The notes under the pieces were generated by a model. That model had not been told where the DNA came from. It saw nothing but the letters and a program-made list of their open reading frames with translations, and made no database searches. This document shows, in pieces, positions 1 to 8,206 of a DNA stretch of 34,820 nucleotides (its first letter is position 1; every line of letters starts with the position of its first letter). Made by a program: the position numbers and the translations under genes. Location of the stretch: contig JAFZFZ010000075.1 in assembly GCA_017557005.1 (NCBI GenBank), forward strand, positions 1 through 34,820. The letters are read 5' to 3'. Source of the stretch: Bacteroidaceae bacterium (GTDB lineage Bacteria; Bacteroidota; Bacteroidia; Bacteroidales; Bacteroidaceae).

Positions 1-31
1 CATCCTGAGCCAGGATCAAACTCTTCATTGT
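1..31 (-). rRNA. rrs: 16S ribosomal RNA, 5' end only (partial)
   Basis: The reverse complement of the first 31 bases reads as the start of bacterial 16S rRNA and contains the universal 27F primer site (AGAGTTTGATCCTGGCTCAG) at positions 5-24. The few bases before it (ACAATGA) match the usual start of Bacteroidales 16S rRNA. The rest of the gene lies off the left edge, so the rRNA operon is transcribed leftward out of the window. Confidence 0.95.
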
Positions 32-248
32 AAAATATTTTTTGACATCATAAAGACGTCTTGTTGACTCTGCTCGTGATGTATCCTAATCTATAAAAAA
101 AGGAAATCTATTTTGACGGTTCGTTCATTTACCCTGTCTCATGACGACATCATAAGACAGCTTCTTGTACTACTTGTCTGTATGGAAAATATTTTCAAAG
201 AACTCTTTCTTTAGCGCTCTCAAGGGGTGTCCCTCTCGATTGCGGATG
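32..248 (-). other. rRNA operon leader with processing hairpin and boxA-like site
   Basis: This is the transcribed leader between the rRNA promoter and mature 16S. It holds an 11-bp near-perfect hairpin at 134-160 (CTGTCTCATGA against TCATAAGACAG, one mismatch, 5-base loop) that could be a processing stem. At 194-206 the minus strand reads AGAGTTCTTTGAA, similar to the boxA antitermination element of rRNA leaders. The boxA and processing roles are inferred from position and resemblance. Confidence 0.5.
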
Positions 249-280
249 CAAAGGTAGATACTTTTTACATACTGACCAAA
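249..280 (-). promoter_or_regulatory. rRNA operon promoter (Bacteroidota type)
   Basis: On the minus strand a TTTG (277-280) is followed after 20 bases by TACCTTTG (249-256). This fits the Bacteroidota primary sigma consensus of TTTG about 19-20 bases upstream of TAnnTTTG. Transcription would start near 242 and run into 16S rRNA. Confidence 0.8.
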
Positions 281-561
281 CATTATTACTACTTTTTTTC
301 GGAAAAAATTCAAGAAAAATCGCAATGCGCTGATTTTCAAGCATGACGCATTTTAGGAATTTTTAAGAATCTTGGAGAAATTGACAAATATATGTTGCAA
401 AACATAAAAATTGAGAGGTTTTGGAGAAAAATGAATGCAAAGGCGAAAACAGTAGAAAAACCACTAAATTCCCCTACTCCGCTAAAAAAATCGGCTTCAA
501 ATGCAAGAAGAATCATCAAACATGGTATTTTGATTCAAGTTTCGACACAAGGGCACGTCAC

Positions 562-625
562 AGTACTTATATGAAAGTACTCGAGTACTGACAAGCAAGT
601 ACTGCAGTACGGATATGGAAGTACT
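562..625. repeat. 22-bp periodic array of AGTACT palindromes
   Basis: Six AGTACT hexamers (one with a last-base change) start at 562, 576, 584, 598, 606 and 620. The spacing alternates 14, 8, 14, 8, 14, giving three 22-bp units, each with two hexamers separated by two bases. The linkers are not conserved, so only the hexamers and their phase are kept. The array lies between the divergent rRNA promoter and the yraN promoter. Its function is unknown; a protein-binding array is one reading. Confidence 0.75.
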
Positions 626-706
626 AGCGAAACACAAGAGAGAAGGCACGAGAACTTGTATATATATTTATATAGGAAAGGACTGCAAAAAACAATTCCT
701 ACATGC

Positions 707-737
707 ATTGCATATTCCACGACTTTGCATACCTTTG
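707..737 (+). promoter_or_regulatory. Probable promoter for yraN
   Basis: TACCTTTG at 730-737 matches the -7 element exactly. It is preceded, with the standard 19-base spacer, by ATTG at 707-710, one base off the -33 TTTG. This gives a leader of about 45 bases before the yraN ATG. Confidence 0.6.
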
Positions 738-791
738 CTACAAGAATAAAATCCAAGGGCACCATTATATATACATTATTATATAGTAAGC

Positions 792-1157
792 ATGGCACAA
801 CATAACGAATTCGGACAAATCAGCGAAGATCGCGCCGTTGCGTACCTTATGGCTCGCGGCTATACTATACGCGACCGCAACTGGCGAATGGGACATAAAG
901 AGATAGACATAGTGGCACAAAAGAATGGGACTATTGCCTTCATTGAGGTGAAAGCACGAAAGAACGACAGATTTGGCGACCCCGTAGACGCTATCACTGA
1001 CACTAAAATACGCAACCTCGCGCAGGCCGCCAACGCATACTTACGCTATCACCGAATAGACCTCCCCGCACGATTTGATGTGATTGTTATTATTGGAGAG
1101 CCTGGCAATCAGAGCGTAGAACATATCGAAGATGCCTTTTACCCTCCACAATATTAA
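792..1157 (+). CDS. yraN: YraN family (UPF0102) endonuclease-like protein
   Basis: This 121-aa protein has the full length of the YraN/UPF0102 family, small cytosolic proteins with a restriction-endonuclease-like PD-(D/E)xK fold. The core is visible: E37 and D39 in the EIDIVAQ segment, then E52 and K54 in FIEVKAR, the expected metal-binding and catalytic positions. The N-terminal stretch (residues 6-33) has the usual GQISEDRAVAYL and RDRNWR motifs. A biochemical role is not firmly established for the family, and a nuclease role in DNA or RNA processing is inferred from the fold. The ATG at 792 follows a good promoter, and the gene stands 120 bases ahead of dnaG on the same strand. Confidence 0.9.
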   Translation: MAQHNEFGQISEDRAVAYLMARGYTIRDRNWRMGHKEIDIVAQKNGTIAFIEVKARKNDRFGDPVDAITDTKIRNLAQAANAYLRYHRIDLPARFDVIVIIGEPGNQSVEHIEDAFYPPQY

Positions 1158-1277
1158 AAAGCTACTAAAACCGAAAAGAATTGCCAGCGAAAAAAAACGA
1201 GAAAAGATAGGCAATGTAATCAGATTTGTTTGTAAATTCGCAAACTAAAGCTAAGATAGCGCCAAAGAAGAAGAACA

Positions 1278-3344
1278 ATGATTGACCAAGCGACAATAGA
1301 CCGCATTATGGATGCCGCACAGATTGTGGATGTGGTTTCAGAGTTTGTCACCTTACGCAGAAGAGGTGTCAATTACATCGGTCTGTGTCCGTTCCATAAC
1401 GAGAAGACCCCTTCGTTTAGTGTATCACCCTCAAAGGGTCTTTGTAAATGCTTTAGTTGTGGCAAGGGCGGCAACGTGGTGCACTTTATCATGGAACACG
1501 AGCAGCTCAACTACTACGAAGCCATGAAATGGCTTGCCAAGAAGTATGGCATCGAGGTGAAAGAGCGCGAGCTCTCCAATGAGGAGAAGCAAGCCCAAAG
1601 CGTCCGCGAGAGTCTGTTTCTGGTTAACGATTTTGCGAATAACTATTTCCAGGACATTCTACACAATCATCCTGACGGACAAGCTATCGGCATGAGCTAT
1701 TTCCGTCAGCGCGGTTTCCGCGATGACATCATTAAGAAGTTTCAGTTAGGATTTTGTACTGAGGGAAGAGACGCTTTAGCCAAGGAGGCAAAGCAAAAAG
1801 GATTCAACCCCGACTTTTTGGTCAAGACTGGACTATGCTACACACGCGATGATGGACAGTTACGTGACCGTTTTTGGGGACGCGTAATGTTTCCCGTGCA
1901 CACACTATCAGGCAAAGTGGTAGCCTTTGGCGGACGCGTTCTAAAAACGGATTCAAAGGTTGCAAAGTATGTCAACTCGCCCGAATCGGAGATTTACCAT
2001 AAGAGCCGTGAACTTTATGGCATATACTTTGCCAAACAAGCTATCGTAAAGCAAGACAAATGTTTCCTTGTTGAGGGATACACCGACGTGATATCTATGC
2101 ACCAAGCAGGTGTAGAGAACGTAGTCGCCTCATCAGGAACATCGCTCACTTCAGGGCAGATACGCATGATACACCGCTTTACCAATAACATAACCGTCTT
2201 ATACGATGGTGATATGGCAGGCATCAAGGCCTCAATACGCGGCATTGACATGCTGTTGGAGGAAGGCATGAACATCAAAGTAATGTTATTACCCGACGGT
2301 GACGACCCCGATAGCTTTGCACGAAAGCATAACGCCACTGAATTTCAAGAATACATAGCAGCGCATGAGGTCGACTTCATTCGATTCAAGACCAATCTTT
2401 TGATGAGCGACGCAGCGAATGATCCATATAAACGAGCTTCACTCATTACGGATATCGTAAAGAGCATATCGGTAATCCCCGAAGCGATTGTGCGTTCTGA
2501 ATACATAAAGGAATGTAGCCAAATGCTACATGTGGAGGAAAAACTTCTCGTCAACGAGGTTGCAAAGATGAAACGCGCCGAGGAGGAGAAAAAGGTCAAA
2601 TCTCCTGCAGCATCAGTCCAAGGCGAGAAGAATCCGAACGATGCATCGCAGGCCACAAGTCAACCCTTGGGCCCTACAGACATTCCGCCAATATCCGCAC
2701 AAGACTTACCACCCATGGGAGTTGACGATACACCCCTAAACGGGCAACGTACATCTAATGTAGCCATCCCCGCCAACATCTCGCTTATCGATTACAATTC
2801 AGTCTCACCCCTATATTCTCAAGAACGTCTGATTATCCAACAGCTAATCCGATATGGCGAAAGAACGCTATACAAGGACGAGGAGAGCGGAAGAGATATT
2901 TCCGTAATTGAATATCTAAACACAGACCTCGCAAATGATGGAATCACATTAACGACTCCACTATTTGATCAACTACTCAAGGAGTCACTGCTACACATCT
3001 CTGATGAAGGATTTACGGCCGAACGCTATTTCATTGCCCATGCCAACGCTCAAATAAGCCGTCTCGCAGCCGACCTTGTAGAAGAAAAATACCAGTTGAG
3101 CAAATACCATTCAAATGTCGTAAACGACGCCGATCGTCTCAACGACATTATTCCCCATTTGCTCAATGATTATAAAATGTCCATTATCGAACAAAGCCTT
3201 AAGGACATCCTCAACGACCTGCGTCAACCCTCAACAATGAGCGACCCCATCAAATGCCAGGAGACAATGCTACGTTACAAGCAATTGATGGAACTTAAAC
3301 AGCAAATGGCCAAGATACTTGGAGATAGAGTAATAGGCATGTAA
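1278..3344 (+). CDS. dnaG: DNA primase
   Basis: DnaG makes the RNA primers for chromosome replication. The 688-aa protein has the expected order of domains. An N-terminal CHC2 zinc-binding domain (about residues 5-100) carries C37, H40, C58 and C61. The catalytic core follows, with a TOPRIM region at about 255-345 containing VEGYTDVISM, SSGTSL and the acidic YDGDMAG motif. A low-complexity linker rich in Pro, Ser and Gln (about 435-510) leads to a C-terminal helicase-interaction domain. It is somewhat longer than the E. coli enzyme, mainly because of this linker. The ATG at 1278 begins MIDQATIDRI, the usual primase N-terminus. Confidence 0.97.
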   Translation: MIDQATIDRIMDAAQIVDVVSEFVTLRRRGVNYIGLCPFHNEKTPSFSVSPSKGLCKCFSCGKGGNVVHFIMEHEQLNYYEAMKWLAKKYGIEVKERELSNEEKQAQSVRESLFLVNDFANNYFQDILHNHPDGQAIGMSYFRQRGFRDDIIKKFQLGFCTEGRDALAKEAKQKGFNPDFLVKTGLCYTRDDGQLRDRFWGRVMFPVHTLSGKVVAFGGRVLKTDSKVAKYVNSPESEIYHKSRELYGIYFAKQAIVKQDKCFLVEGYTDVISMHQAGVENVVASSGTSLTSGQIRMIHRFTNNITVLYDGDMAGIKASIRGIDMLLEEGMNIKVMLLPDGDDPDSFARKHNATEFQEYIAAHEVDFIRFKTNLLMSDAANDPYKRASLITDIVKSISVIPEAIVRSEYIKECSQMLHVEEKLLVNEVAKMKRAEEEKKVKSPAASVQGEKNPNDASQATSQPLGPTDIPPISAQDLPPMGVDDTPLNGQRTSNVAIPANISLIDYNSVSPLYSQERLIIQQLIRYGERTLYKDEESGRDISVIEYLNTDLANDGITLTTPLFDQLLKESLLHISDEGFTAERYFIAHANAQISRLAADLVEEKYQLSKYHSNVVNDADRLNDIIPHLLNDYKMSIIEQSLKDILNDLRQPSTMSDPIKCQETMLRYKQLMELKQQMAKILGDRVIGM

Positions 3345-3396
3345 CACGCTTGCGCGCGTACATTATTATAATATAAAAGAAAGCTAAAGCTACCGA

Positions 3397-3984
3397 TTAG
3401 CCTCGAATTAAAGTCATAAACTCTTCACGAGTCTTAGCTTGATTGAACGCGCCCGTAAAGTCAGAAGTAGTAGTTATCGAATTTTGTTTCTCAACTCCAC
3501 GCATCTGCATGCACATATGCTGAGCTTCAACAACAACCATCACACCCAAAGGGTTAAGCGTTTCTTGAATACACTCTTTAATTTGTAATGTCATACGCTC
3601 TTGCACCTGCAAACGATGCGAGAAGATATCAACCACACGAGCAATCTTACTAAGCCCAGTAATATATCCATTAGGAATATATGCTACGTGTACCTTTCCA
3701 AAGAAAGGGAGCATATGATGCTCACAAAGAGAATAAAAATCAATATTCTTCACGATAACCATCTGACTATAGTCCTCCTTAAACTTCGCCGAATTAAGCA
3801 CCGCCTTGGGATCCATACGATAGCCACGTGTGAGAGTCTGCATAGCACGAGCCACACGTTGAGGTGTCTTAACCAGACCTTCACGCTCAGCATCCTCGCC
3901 TAACAAACCGAGAATCTGACGATAATGCTCTTCTAGTTCCAAATTGCGTTCGTCAACAGGATAATTGCTTGGATTATTCATCAT
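3397..3984 (-). CDS. folE: GTP cyclohydrolase I
   Basis: FolE converts GTP to 7,8-dihydroneopterin triphosphate, the first step of folate synthesis. The zinc ligands are visible as C87 and H90 in the [12 protein letters not shown] motif and C158 in [10 protein letters not shown]. Other family hallmarks are TPQRVARAM near residue 40 and [23 protein letters not shown] near 110-132. Length (about 195 aa) fits the family. An open frame exists from a GTG at 3987, but the ATG at 3984 shares its A with the TGA stop of the SPOR gene (TGATG), so I chose that start; the ATG at 3981 is also possible. The overlap suggests translational coupling with the upstream gene. Confidence 0.95.
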   Translation of the reverse strand: MMNNPSNYPVDERNLELEEHYRQILGLLGEDAEREGLVKTPQRVARAMQTLTRGYRMDPKAVLNSAKFKEDYSQMVIVKNIDFYSLCEHHMLPFFGKVHVAYIPNGYITGLSKIARVVDIFSHRLQVQERMTLQIKECIQETLNPLGVMVVVEAQHMCMQMRGVEKQNSITTTSDFTGAFNQAKTREEFMTLIRG

Positions 3985-4436
3985 CACAAAGTAATATTGA
4001 TTAATTGGTTAGGAAGAATTGCCATCTCCTTGAAATTATACGTTTTTTTAAGCATACGCATCGCTTGGTCAGCCTCTTCAATTGTCTTATAGTCACCCAC
4101 ACGGCAAACCCAACGAGGCGCCACAAATTCAGTATACACAGAAATCTCTGGGTAATTTTCCTTTACATAAGCAGCAGCCTTCTGCGCCTCCTCTTTAGCC
4201 GTGCGCGTATTACCTCCCGCAAATATCTGTATCCGATAACCCACTGTCTGAATCTTCTTTCCTCTACCTTGTACGGGATCATACACCATACCAAGCAACG
4301 CTTTAAGACGCGGATCTTGATGGATAGTAATCACACCTTCACCAGGAACCGACAGTTGCAAACGATCTACAATATTGTCTTGCGCAGCAAGAGGAAGCGA
4401 AGCTATTAGTAATAAAAACAATGAGACTTTCTTCAT
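3985..4436 (-). CDS. SPOR domain-containing exported protein
   Basis: This protein of about 150 aa starts with a signal peptide ([19 protein letters not shown]) and ends in a SPOR domain (about residues 65-140, from [12 protein letters not shown] to FKEMAILP), a fold that binds denuded peptidoglycan glycan strands at division sites. It is probably periplasmic. The open frame extends to an ATG at 4463 inside a hairpin, but the ATG at 4436 gives a clean signal peptide and is preferred. The gene sits between tpiA and folE on the same strand, an order I recall as common in Bacteroidales. The stop codon overlaps the folE start. The exact role is not known. Confidence 0.85.
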
Positions 4437-4452
4437 AACCTTGGTATTAAAC

Positions 4453-4485
4453 CTCCCCACCATCCTCCTAAGAGGATGAGGGGAG
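4453..4485. repeat. GC-rich palindrome between tpiA and the SPOR gene
   Basis: CTCCCC, a 2-base spacer and CATCCTC face GAGGATG, one base and GGGGAG across a 4-base loop, giving 13 paired positions. It lacks a following T-run on the minus strand (the direction of transcription), so it is not a standard intrinsic terminator. It resembles in composition the CTCCCC/GGGGAG elements found in leuA, leuC and porX. Confidence 0.65.
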
Positions 4486-4504
4486 AGTTAGAATAAAATG
4501 CTAA

Positions 4505-5263
4505 TTACTTGAATGCATCGATAATGCCCTTGAAGTCAGCAACGCTGAGAGCAGCACCGCCAATAAGACCACCATCAACATCGGGGTTAGCAAAAAGCTC
4601 CTTCGCATTTGAAGGCTTGCAGCTACCACCATAGAGGATAGAAGTGTTATCAGCAACCTCTTTACCAAACTGCTTAGCAATCACTGAACGGATGTAAGCA
4701 TGGATCTCCTGAGCCTGCTCAGCTGTAGCAGTCTTACCAGTACCGATAGCCCATACGGGTTCGTATGCAAGTACAATCTTAGAGAAGTCTTCAGCAGAAA
4801 GTCCGAAGAGTGAACCCTCAAGTTGGTTGTATACAACCTCGTTCTGTTTACCAGCCTCACGCTCCTCAAGCACCTCACCGATACAGAAGATGGGAGTCAA
4901 ACCATTAGCCAAAGCCAAAAGCACCTTCTCCTTCAAGATTTCGGGAGTCTCACCATAGTAAGCACGACGCTCAGAGTGACCAAGAATTACATACTGAGCA
5001 CCAGTAGAAGCTACCATAGCAGCAGACACCTCACCTGTGTATGCACCAGAAGCCTTATCAGCACAGTTCTCAGCACCCACACCAATGATACCCTTGTCAA
5101 CAATGTTAGTTACTGATGCCAAGTGAATGAAAGGAGTGCAAATGATAACTTCGCAGTTGGGCTTATCTGCAACCAAAGCCTCGTTCAACTCAGTAGCCAA
5201 AGCAATACCCTCTTGGAGAGTCTTGTTCATTTTCCAGTTTCCTGCAACAATGTTCTTTCTCAT
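4505..5263 (-). CDS. tpiA: Triosephosphate isomerase
   Basis: TpiA interconverts dihydroxyacetone phosphate and glyceraldehyde 3-phosphate in glycolysis. The 252-aa sequence is full length and has all active-site elements: N9 and K11 in AGNWKMN, catalytic H96 in LGHSERR, and the catalytic base E168 in [14 protein letters not shown]. The phosphate-binding GGS and GG loops appear near residues 212-214 and 235-236. The start [13 protein letters not shown] is standard. It lies 31 bases downstream of the DoxX-family gene on the same strand and upstream of the SPOR gene, so co-transcription is likely. Confidence 0.98.
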   Translation of the reverse strand: MRKNIVAGNWKMNKTLQEGIALATELNEALVADKPNCEVIICTPFIHLASVTNIVDKGIIGVGAENCADKASGAYTGEVSAAMVASTGAQYVILGHSERRAYYGETPEILKEKVLLALANGLTPIFCIGEVLEEREAGKQNEVVYNQLEGSLFGLSAEDFSKIVLAYEPVWAIGTGKTATAEQAQEIHAYIRSVIAKQFGKEVADNTSILYGGSCKPSNAKELFANPDVDGGLIGGAALSVADFKGIIDAFK

Positions 5264-5294
5264 TTTCTTTAAGTTTTAAAAGTTATTAATAATA

Positions 5295-6557
5295 CTATTG
5301 TTCTCTATCTTTTTGTTTTATATCTCCATCAATTAACACAAGTAGAATTAGCGGCAAAAACATCCATAATGCAACCTTCGCCTTGCGCCACATCATAAAG
5401 CGCGACGATATCTGCAACGCTTCGTTATGCTCTACAGGCATTATCAATTGATCATCGCGAGGCATATCAGAAGCACTCCACTTTCCTACGATTGTAGCAT
5501 CTTTCAACAATATTAGTCCGGGGTTAGCCCTAATCATAGTTTTCAGCAATATATCATCGCCTTGTAGATAAGGATAAGCAGCCCCCGTGTGCTCCGTCCA
5601 CTCATCAATTGCCTTATCGCTTGACGACGTAAGCATATAAAAATGGTAACCATTAACTTTGGCATAGTCATACAAATCGTTAACCACATCAAGCATCCCC
5701 TCATCAGTACGCTCCAAATCGGGAGCCACAACAAAGAAGGTATAGCCAGACTGCTCCAATACTTGCCATGTAAAATCCTCACCATCCAAGTCCGCCAAAT
5801 GAAAATCCGTCATAGGAGGCACATAGCCAGAGGATATCATTCGATTTTCACGCGACACAAAAGTCCAAGTTGAATCAGGATAGTTATCAAAAGAGAATGT
5901 ACGACGTACGCCATCTTTTTCCAGGACGAACAAAGTCTCGTACTCCTCTTGAGGTGCATCGTCTGGCACCGTCATTCCTTCAACGATATTTGCGCCTATG
6001 TGATAAGGACGAAAGTCAACTACTGGTAAGTGACGCAAATTATAGGGAATAAACAGAAGGATAGAAACTACCGCATATACAAATATCAGCCATTGAGAAC
6101 GTTCTGACACCATACGCCACACACGCTTACGACCTACCAAGGCGACAATAGCCATAAGCATTAACACTACATTCTTACCAAAAGTCTGCCAATTGGTAAG
6201 CCTCACAGCATCGCCAAAGCAACCACAGTCACTTACCGGGTTGTAGATAGCAAGATATAAGGTTAATGGTGTCATTACCAAGAGAAAAGCAATCATTGCT
6301 GACAGATAGAATCGTCTATAAAGACCAAAGAAAAGGCATACTCCCATTACATATTCTAAAAGAATAAGCAAGACTGCCCCTCCAAACAACAAACCCAGAT
6401 GCACTGACAAACCGAATGCTTCAGCATAATCGGCCATCTTATACACCGTACCCATAGGGTCAACTGCCTTCACAAAACCTGAGAAAGCAAACACCAAAGC
6501 CAGCACAAAGCGCAGACAATTAATGATGGTATTCGTCGCTATATGGGCAACTTTCAT
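5295..6557 (-). CDS. BT_3928-type DoxX family membrane protein
   Basis: This 420-aa protein begins with about five membrane segments (roughly residues 10-170) of DoxX/MauE type, including the opening RFVLALVFAFSGFVKAVDPMG and a CGCFGD motif near residue 111 in the loop after the third helix. A soluble domain follows (about 185-385); its later part (FFVVAPD... to GLILLKDATIVGKW) looks like a degenerate thioredoxin fold without a CxxC pair. A last membrane helix lies near 395-412. The architecture matches the Bacteroidales family named after BT_3928. A role in thiol or redox handling at the inner membrane is plausible from MauE relatives but unproven. It sits between the DUF1599 gene and tpiA. 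Confidence 0.85.
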   Translation of the reverse strand: MKVAHIATNTIINCLRFVLALVFAFSGFVKAVDPMGTVYKMADYAEAFGLSVHLGLLFGGAVLLILLEYVMGVCLFFGLYRRFYLSAMIAFLLVMTPLTLYLAIYNPVSDCGCFGDAVRLTNWQTFGKNVVLMLMAIVALVGRKRVWRMVSERSQWLIFVYAVVSILLFIPYNLRHLPVVDFRPYHIGANIVEGMTVPDDAPQEEYETLFVLEKDGVRRTFSFDNYPDSTWTFVSRENRMISSGYVPPMTDFHLADLDGEDFTWQVLEQSGYTFFVVAPDLERTDEGMLDVVNDLYDYAKVNGYHFYMLTSSSDKAIDEWTEHTGAAYPYLQGDDILLKTMIRANPGLILLKDATIVGKWSASDMPRDDQLIMPVEHNEALQISSRFMMWRKAKVALWMFLPLILLVLIDGDIKQKDREQ

Positions 6558-6607
6558 TGTTGTTTTTTATTGCTAGTACCTTTTCTGACTACCACACTTA
6601 GAGCATG

Positions 6608-7147
6608 TTACTCTCCGAAGTCAATCTTTATCAAACCGAACACAGAGTAGTTGATCATATCCATATAATTGGCATCGATTCCTTCAGACACAATGGTATG
6701 TCCCTCATTGCTCTCGATCTGCTTTGTGCGATAAATCTTCATCAAGATAAGATCTGTATACGAACTAATGCGCATGCTACGCCAAGCCTCATCATAATCA
6801 TGATTCTTTGCCTTCATTAGGTTAAGAGCCTTGATTGAATACTCATCATACTTAGCTAAAGCTTGCTCTGGAGTCATATCATCAGCATCAGCATAACCCA
6901 ACTCCAACTGGATAAGTGCAATGATACCGTAGTTGACAATTCCTATAAATTCAGAACGGATGCCCTCGTCGACCATCGTCACCTCTTTTGTTTCAATACT
7001 GCGTATACGATTGGCCTTGATGAATATCTGGTCTGTCACTGAGGACGGACGCATAATGCGCCATGCTGCACCATAATCTTTCAGTTTCTTTGCAAAAAGA
7101 TCGCGACAAGTGGCGATGATTTGTTCAAATTGTTGATTGGTATCCAT
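6608..7147 (-). CDS. DUF1599 domain-containing protein
   Basis: This protein of about 179 aa belongs to the DUF1599 family. It is built of two similar halves: KDYGAAWRIMRPSSVTDQIF followed by NRIRSIE and a VDEG motif, then HDYDEAWRSMRISSYTDLIL followed by YRTKQIE and VSEG. This shows an internal duplication of about 75 residues. The open frame reaches a TTG at 7207, but family members start like MDTNQQFEQ, so I placed the start at the ATG at 7147. Function is unknown. It lies in the same direction as the DoxX gene and tpiA, 50 bases ahead of the former. Confidence 0.85.
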   Translation of the reverse strand: MDTNQQFEQIIATCRDLFAKKLKDYGAAWRIMRPSSVTDQIFIKANRIRSIETKEVTMVDEGIRSEFIGIVNYGIIALIQLELGYADADDMTPEQALAKYDEYSIKALNLMKAKNHDYDEAWRSMRISSYTDLILMKIYRTKQIESNEGHTIVSEGIDANYMDMINYSVFGLIKIDFGE

Positions 7148-7230
7148 ATCTATTTGAGTTAAGAGAGGTAAGTGAATCGCGAAAAACTTGGAATTTATCG
7201 TATCCAATTAATCTTTCACTTATACTTTAT

Positions 7231-8085
7231 TTAATATAGTCTCAGAATCTGCCCCACTCGAAGTGTCGATTGTGTGGTGATTCCATTGAGTTTGCATAAA
7301 TTTTTAACAGTTGTTCCCTTACGAGCCGCTATACGCCCCAACGTATCGCCAGATTTCACCTTATAGTAAGTGTCTGGATCGGAAGGATCGTATACTTTCT
7401 TCTTGGGTTTCAGATAGAGGTAGGTATCTCCCGTCACGTCTTGATTGGGAAAATCAAACATAAGCGCAGGATTGAGCGCTTTGCCCAACAAACGTGTTTC
7501 AAAATGCAGATGTGTTCCCGTACTACGTCCAGTGTTACCTCCCAATCCAATCGGATCACCTGCCATCACCACGTCATTTTCTCCCACTAACTGTTTTGTC
7601 AAGTGGGCATATAATGTTTCAAGACCATTCGGATGACGTATCACCACATAGTAACCATATCCACGACGCTGATAGCTCACATAACGCACCTTACCGTCAA
7701 AAGCGGCACGAATAGTATCGCCACGCTCTACCTTGACATCCAATCCATAGTGCATACGACGACGGCGAGGACGATATCCAAAGATATCTGTTACCTTAGT
7801 ACCTTCTGTTGGCATACAAAATCCCGTAAGGTCAATCAACAAGGAATCTGGCATTACTACATTTGTGTATTTGTGGGCATAATCATTACTCCATTCTGGA
7901 TAGAGGTCCTCTGCGGGATACTCATACATATCTATCTCTATCAAACGATTGAGCACCACCGAATCAATCATCGCCATTTGGGTGTCCATCGGTGCCTGTT
8001 CAGCCAAAACATCTTGACCAAAGATATGCGATGAAAATAGTACTGCAACCGCTAATACAATATTCCTAATTATATTGATTTTCAT
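7231..8085 (-). CDS. M23 family metallopeptidase with C-terminal LysM domain
   Basis: This is a peptidoglycan endopeptidase or amidase-activator type protein of about 284 aa. A signal peptide (MKINIIRNIVLAVAVLFSSHIFGQ) is followed by the LytM/M23 domain at about residues 90-215 with zinc ligands H112 and D116 in HYGLDV and the HLH motif at 192-194. A LysM domain occupies about 241-284 (YYKVKSGDTLGRIAARKGTT). The zinc ligand set looks complete, so an active enzyme is likely. The open frame extends upstream to a TTG at 8112, but that lies before the likely transcription start set by the promoter at 8117-8147, which fixes the ATG at 8085. Confidence 0.93.
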   Translation of the reverse strand: MKINIIRNIVLAVAVLFSSHIFGQDVLAEQAPMDTQMAMIDSVVLNRLIEIDMYEYPAEDLYPEWSNDYAHKYTNVVMPDSLLIDLTGFCMPTEGTKVTDIFGYRPRRRRMHYGLDVKVERGDTIRAAFDGKVRYVSYQRRGYGYYVVIRHPNGLETLYAHLTKQLVGENDVVMAGDPIGLGGNTGRSTGTHLHFETRLLGKALNPALMFDFPNQDVTGDTYLYLKPKKKVYDPSDPDTYYKVKSGDTLGRIAARKGTTVKNLCKLNGITTQSTLRVGQILRLY

Positions 8086-8116
8086 TATCTTTACAAAGTA
8101 TCCGTATTTCAAACTG

Positions 8117-8147
8117 CAAAGATACGGCTTTTATCGCATACCACAAA
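8117..8147 (-). promoter_or_regulatory. Promoter of the M23 peptidase gene
   Basis: The minus strand has TTTG (8144-8147), exactly 19 bases, then TATCTTTG (8117-8124), a perfect Bacteroidota consensus. The predicted start point near 8110 leaves a leader of about 25 bases before the ATG at 8085. Confidence 0.85.
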
Positions 8148-8206
8148 ATCGTTAACCATTTTTCAATGGCTACCCAATAACATCCCAACAGGAACAATAA
8201 GCACGG

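Noticed and set aside
562..625. The spaced AGTACT hexamers as a CRISPR array
   Set aside because: Repeats are only 6 bases and linkers 2 or 8 bases, with no cas gene in the window.
7148..7207. A 20-codon N-terminal extension of the DUF1599 protein
   Set aside because: It begins at TTG and lacks family similarity, whereas the ATG at 7147 gives the usual start.
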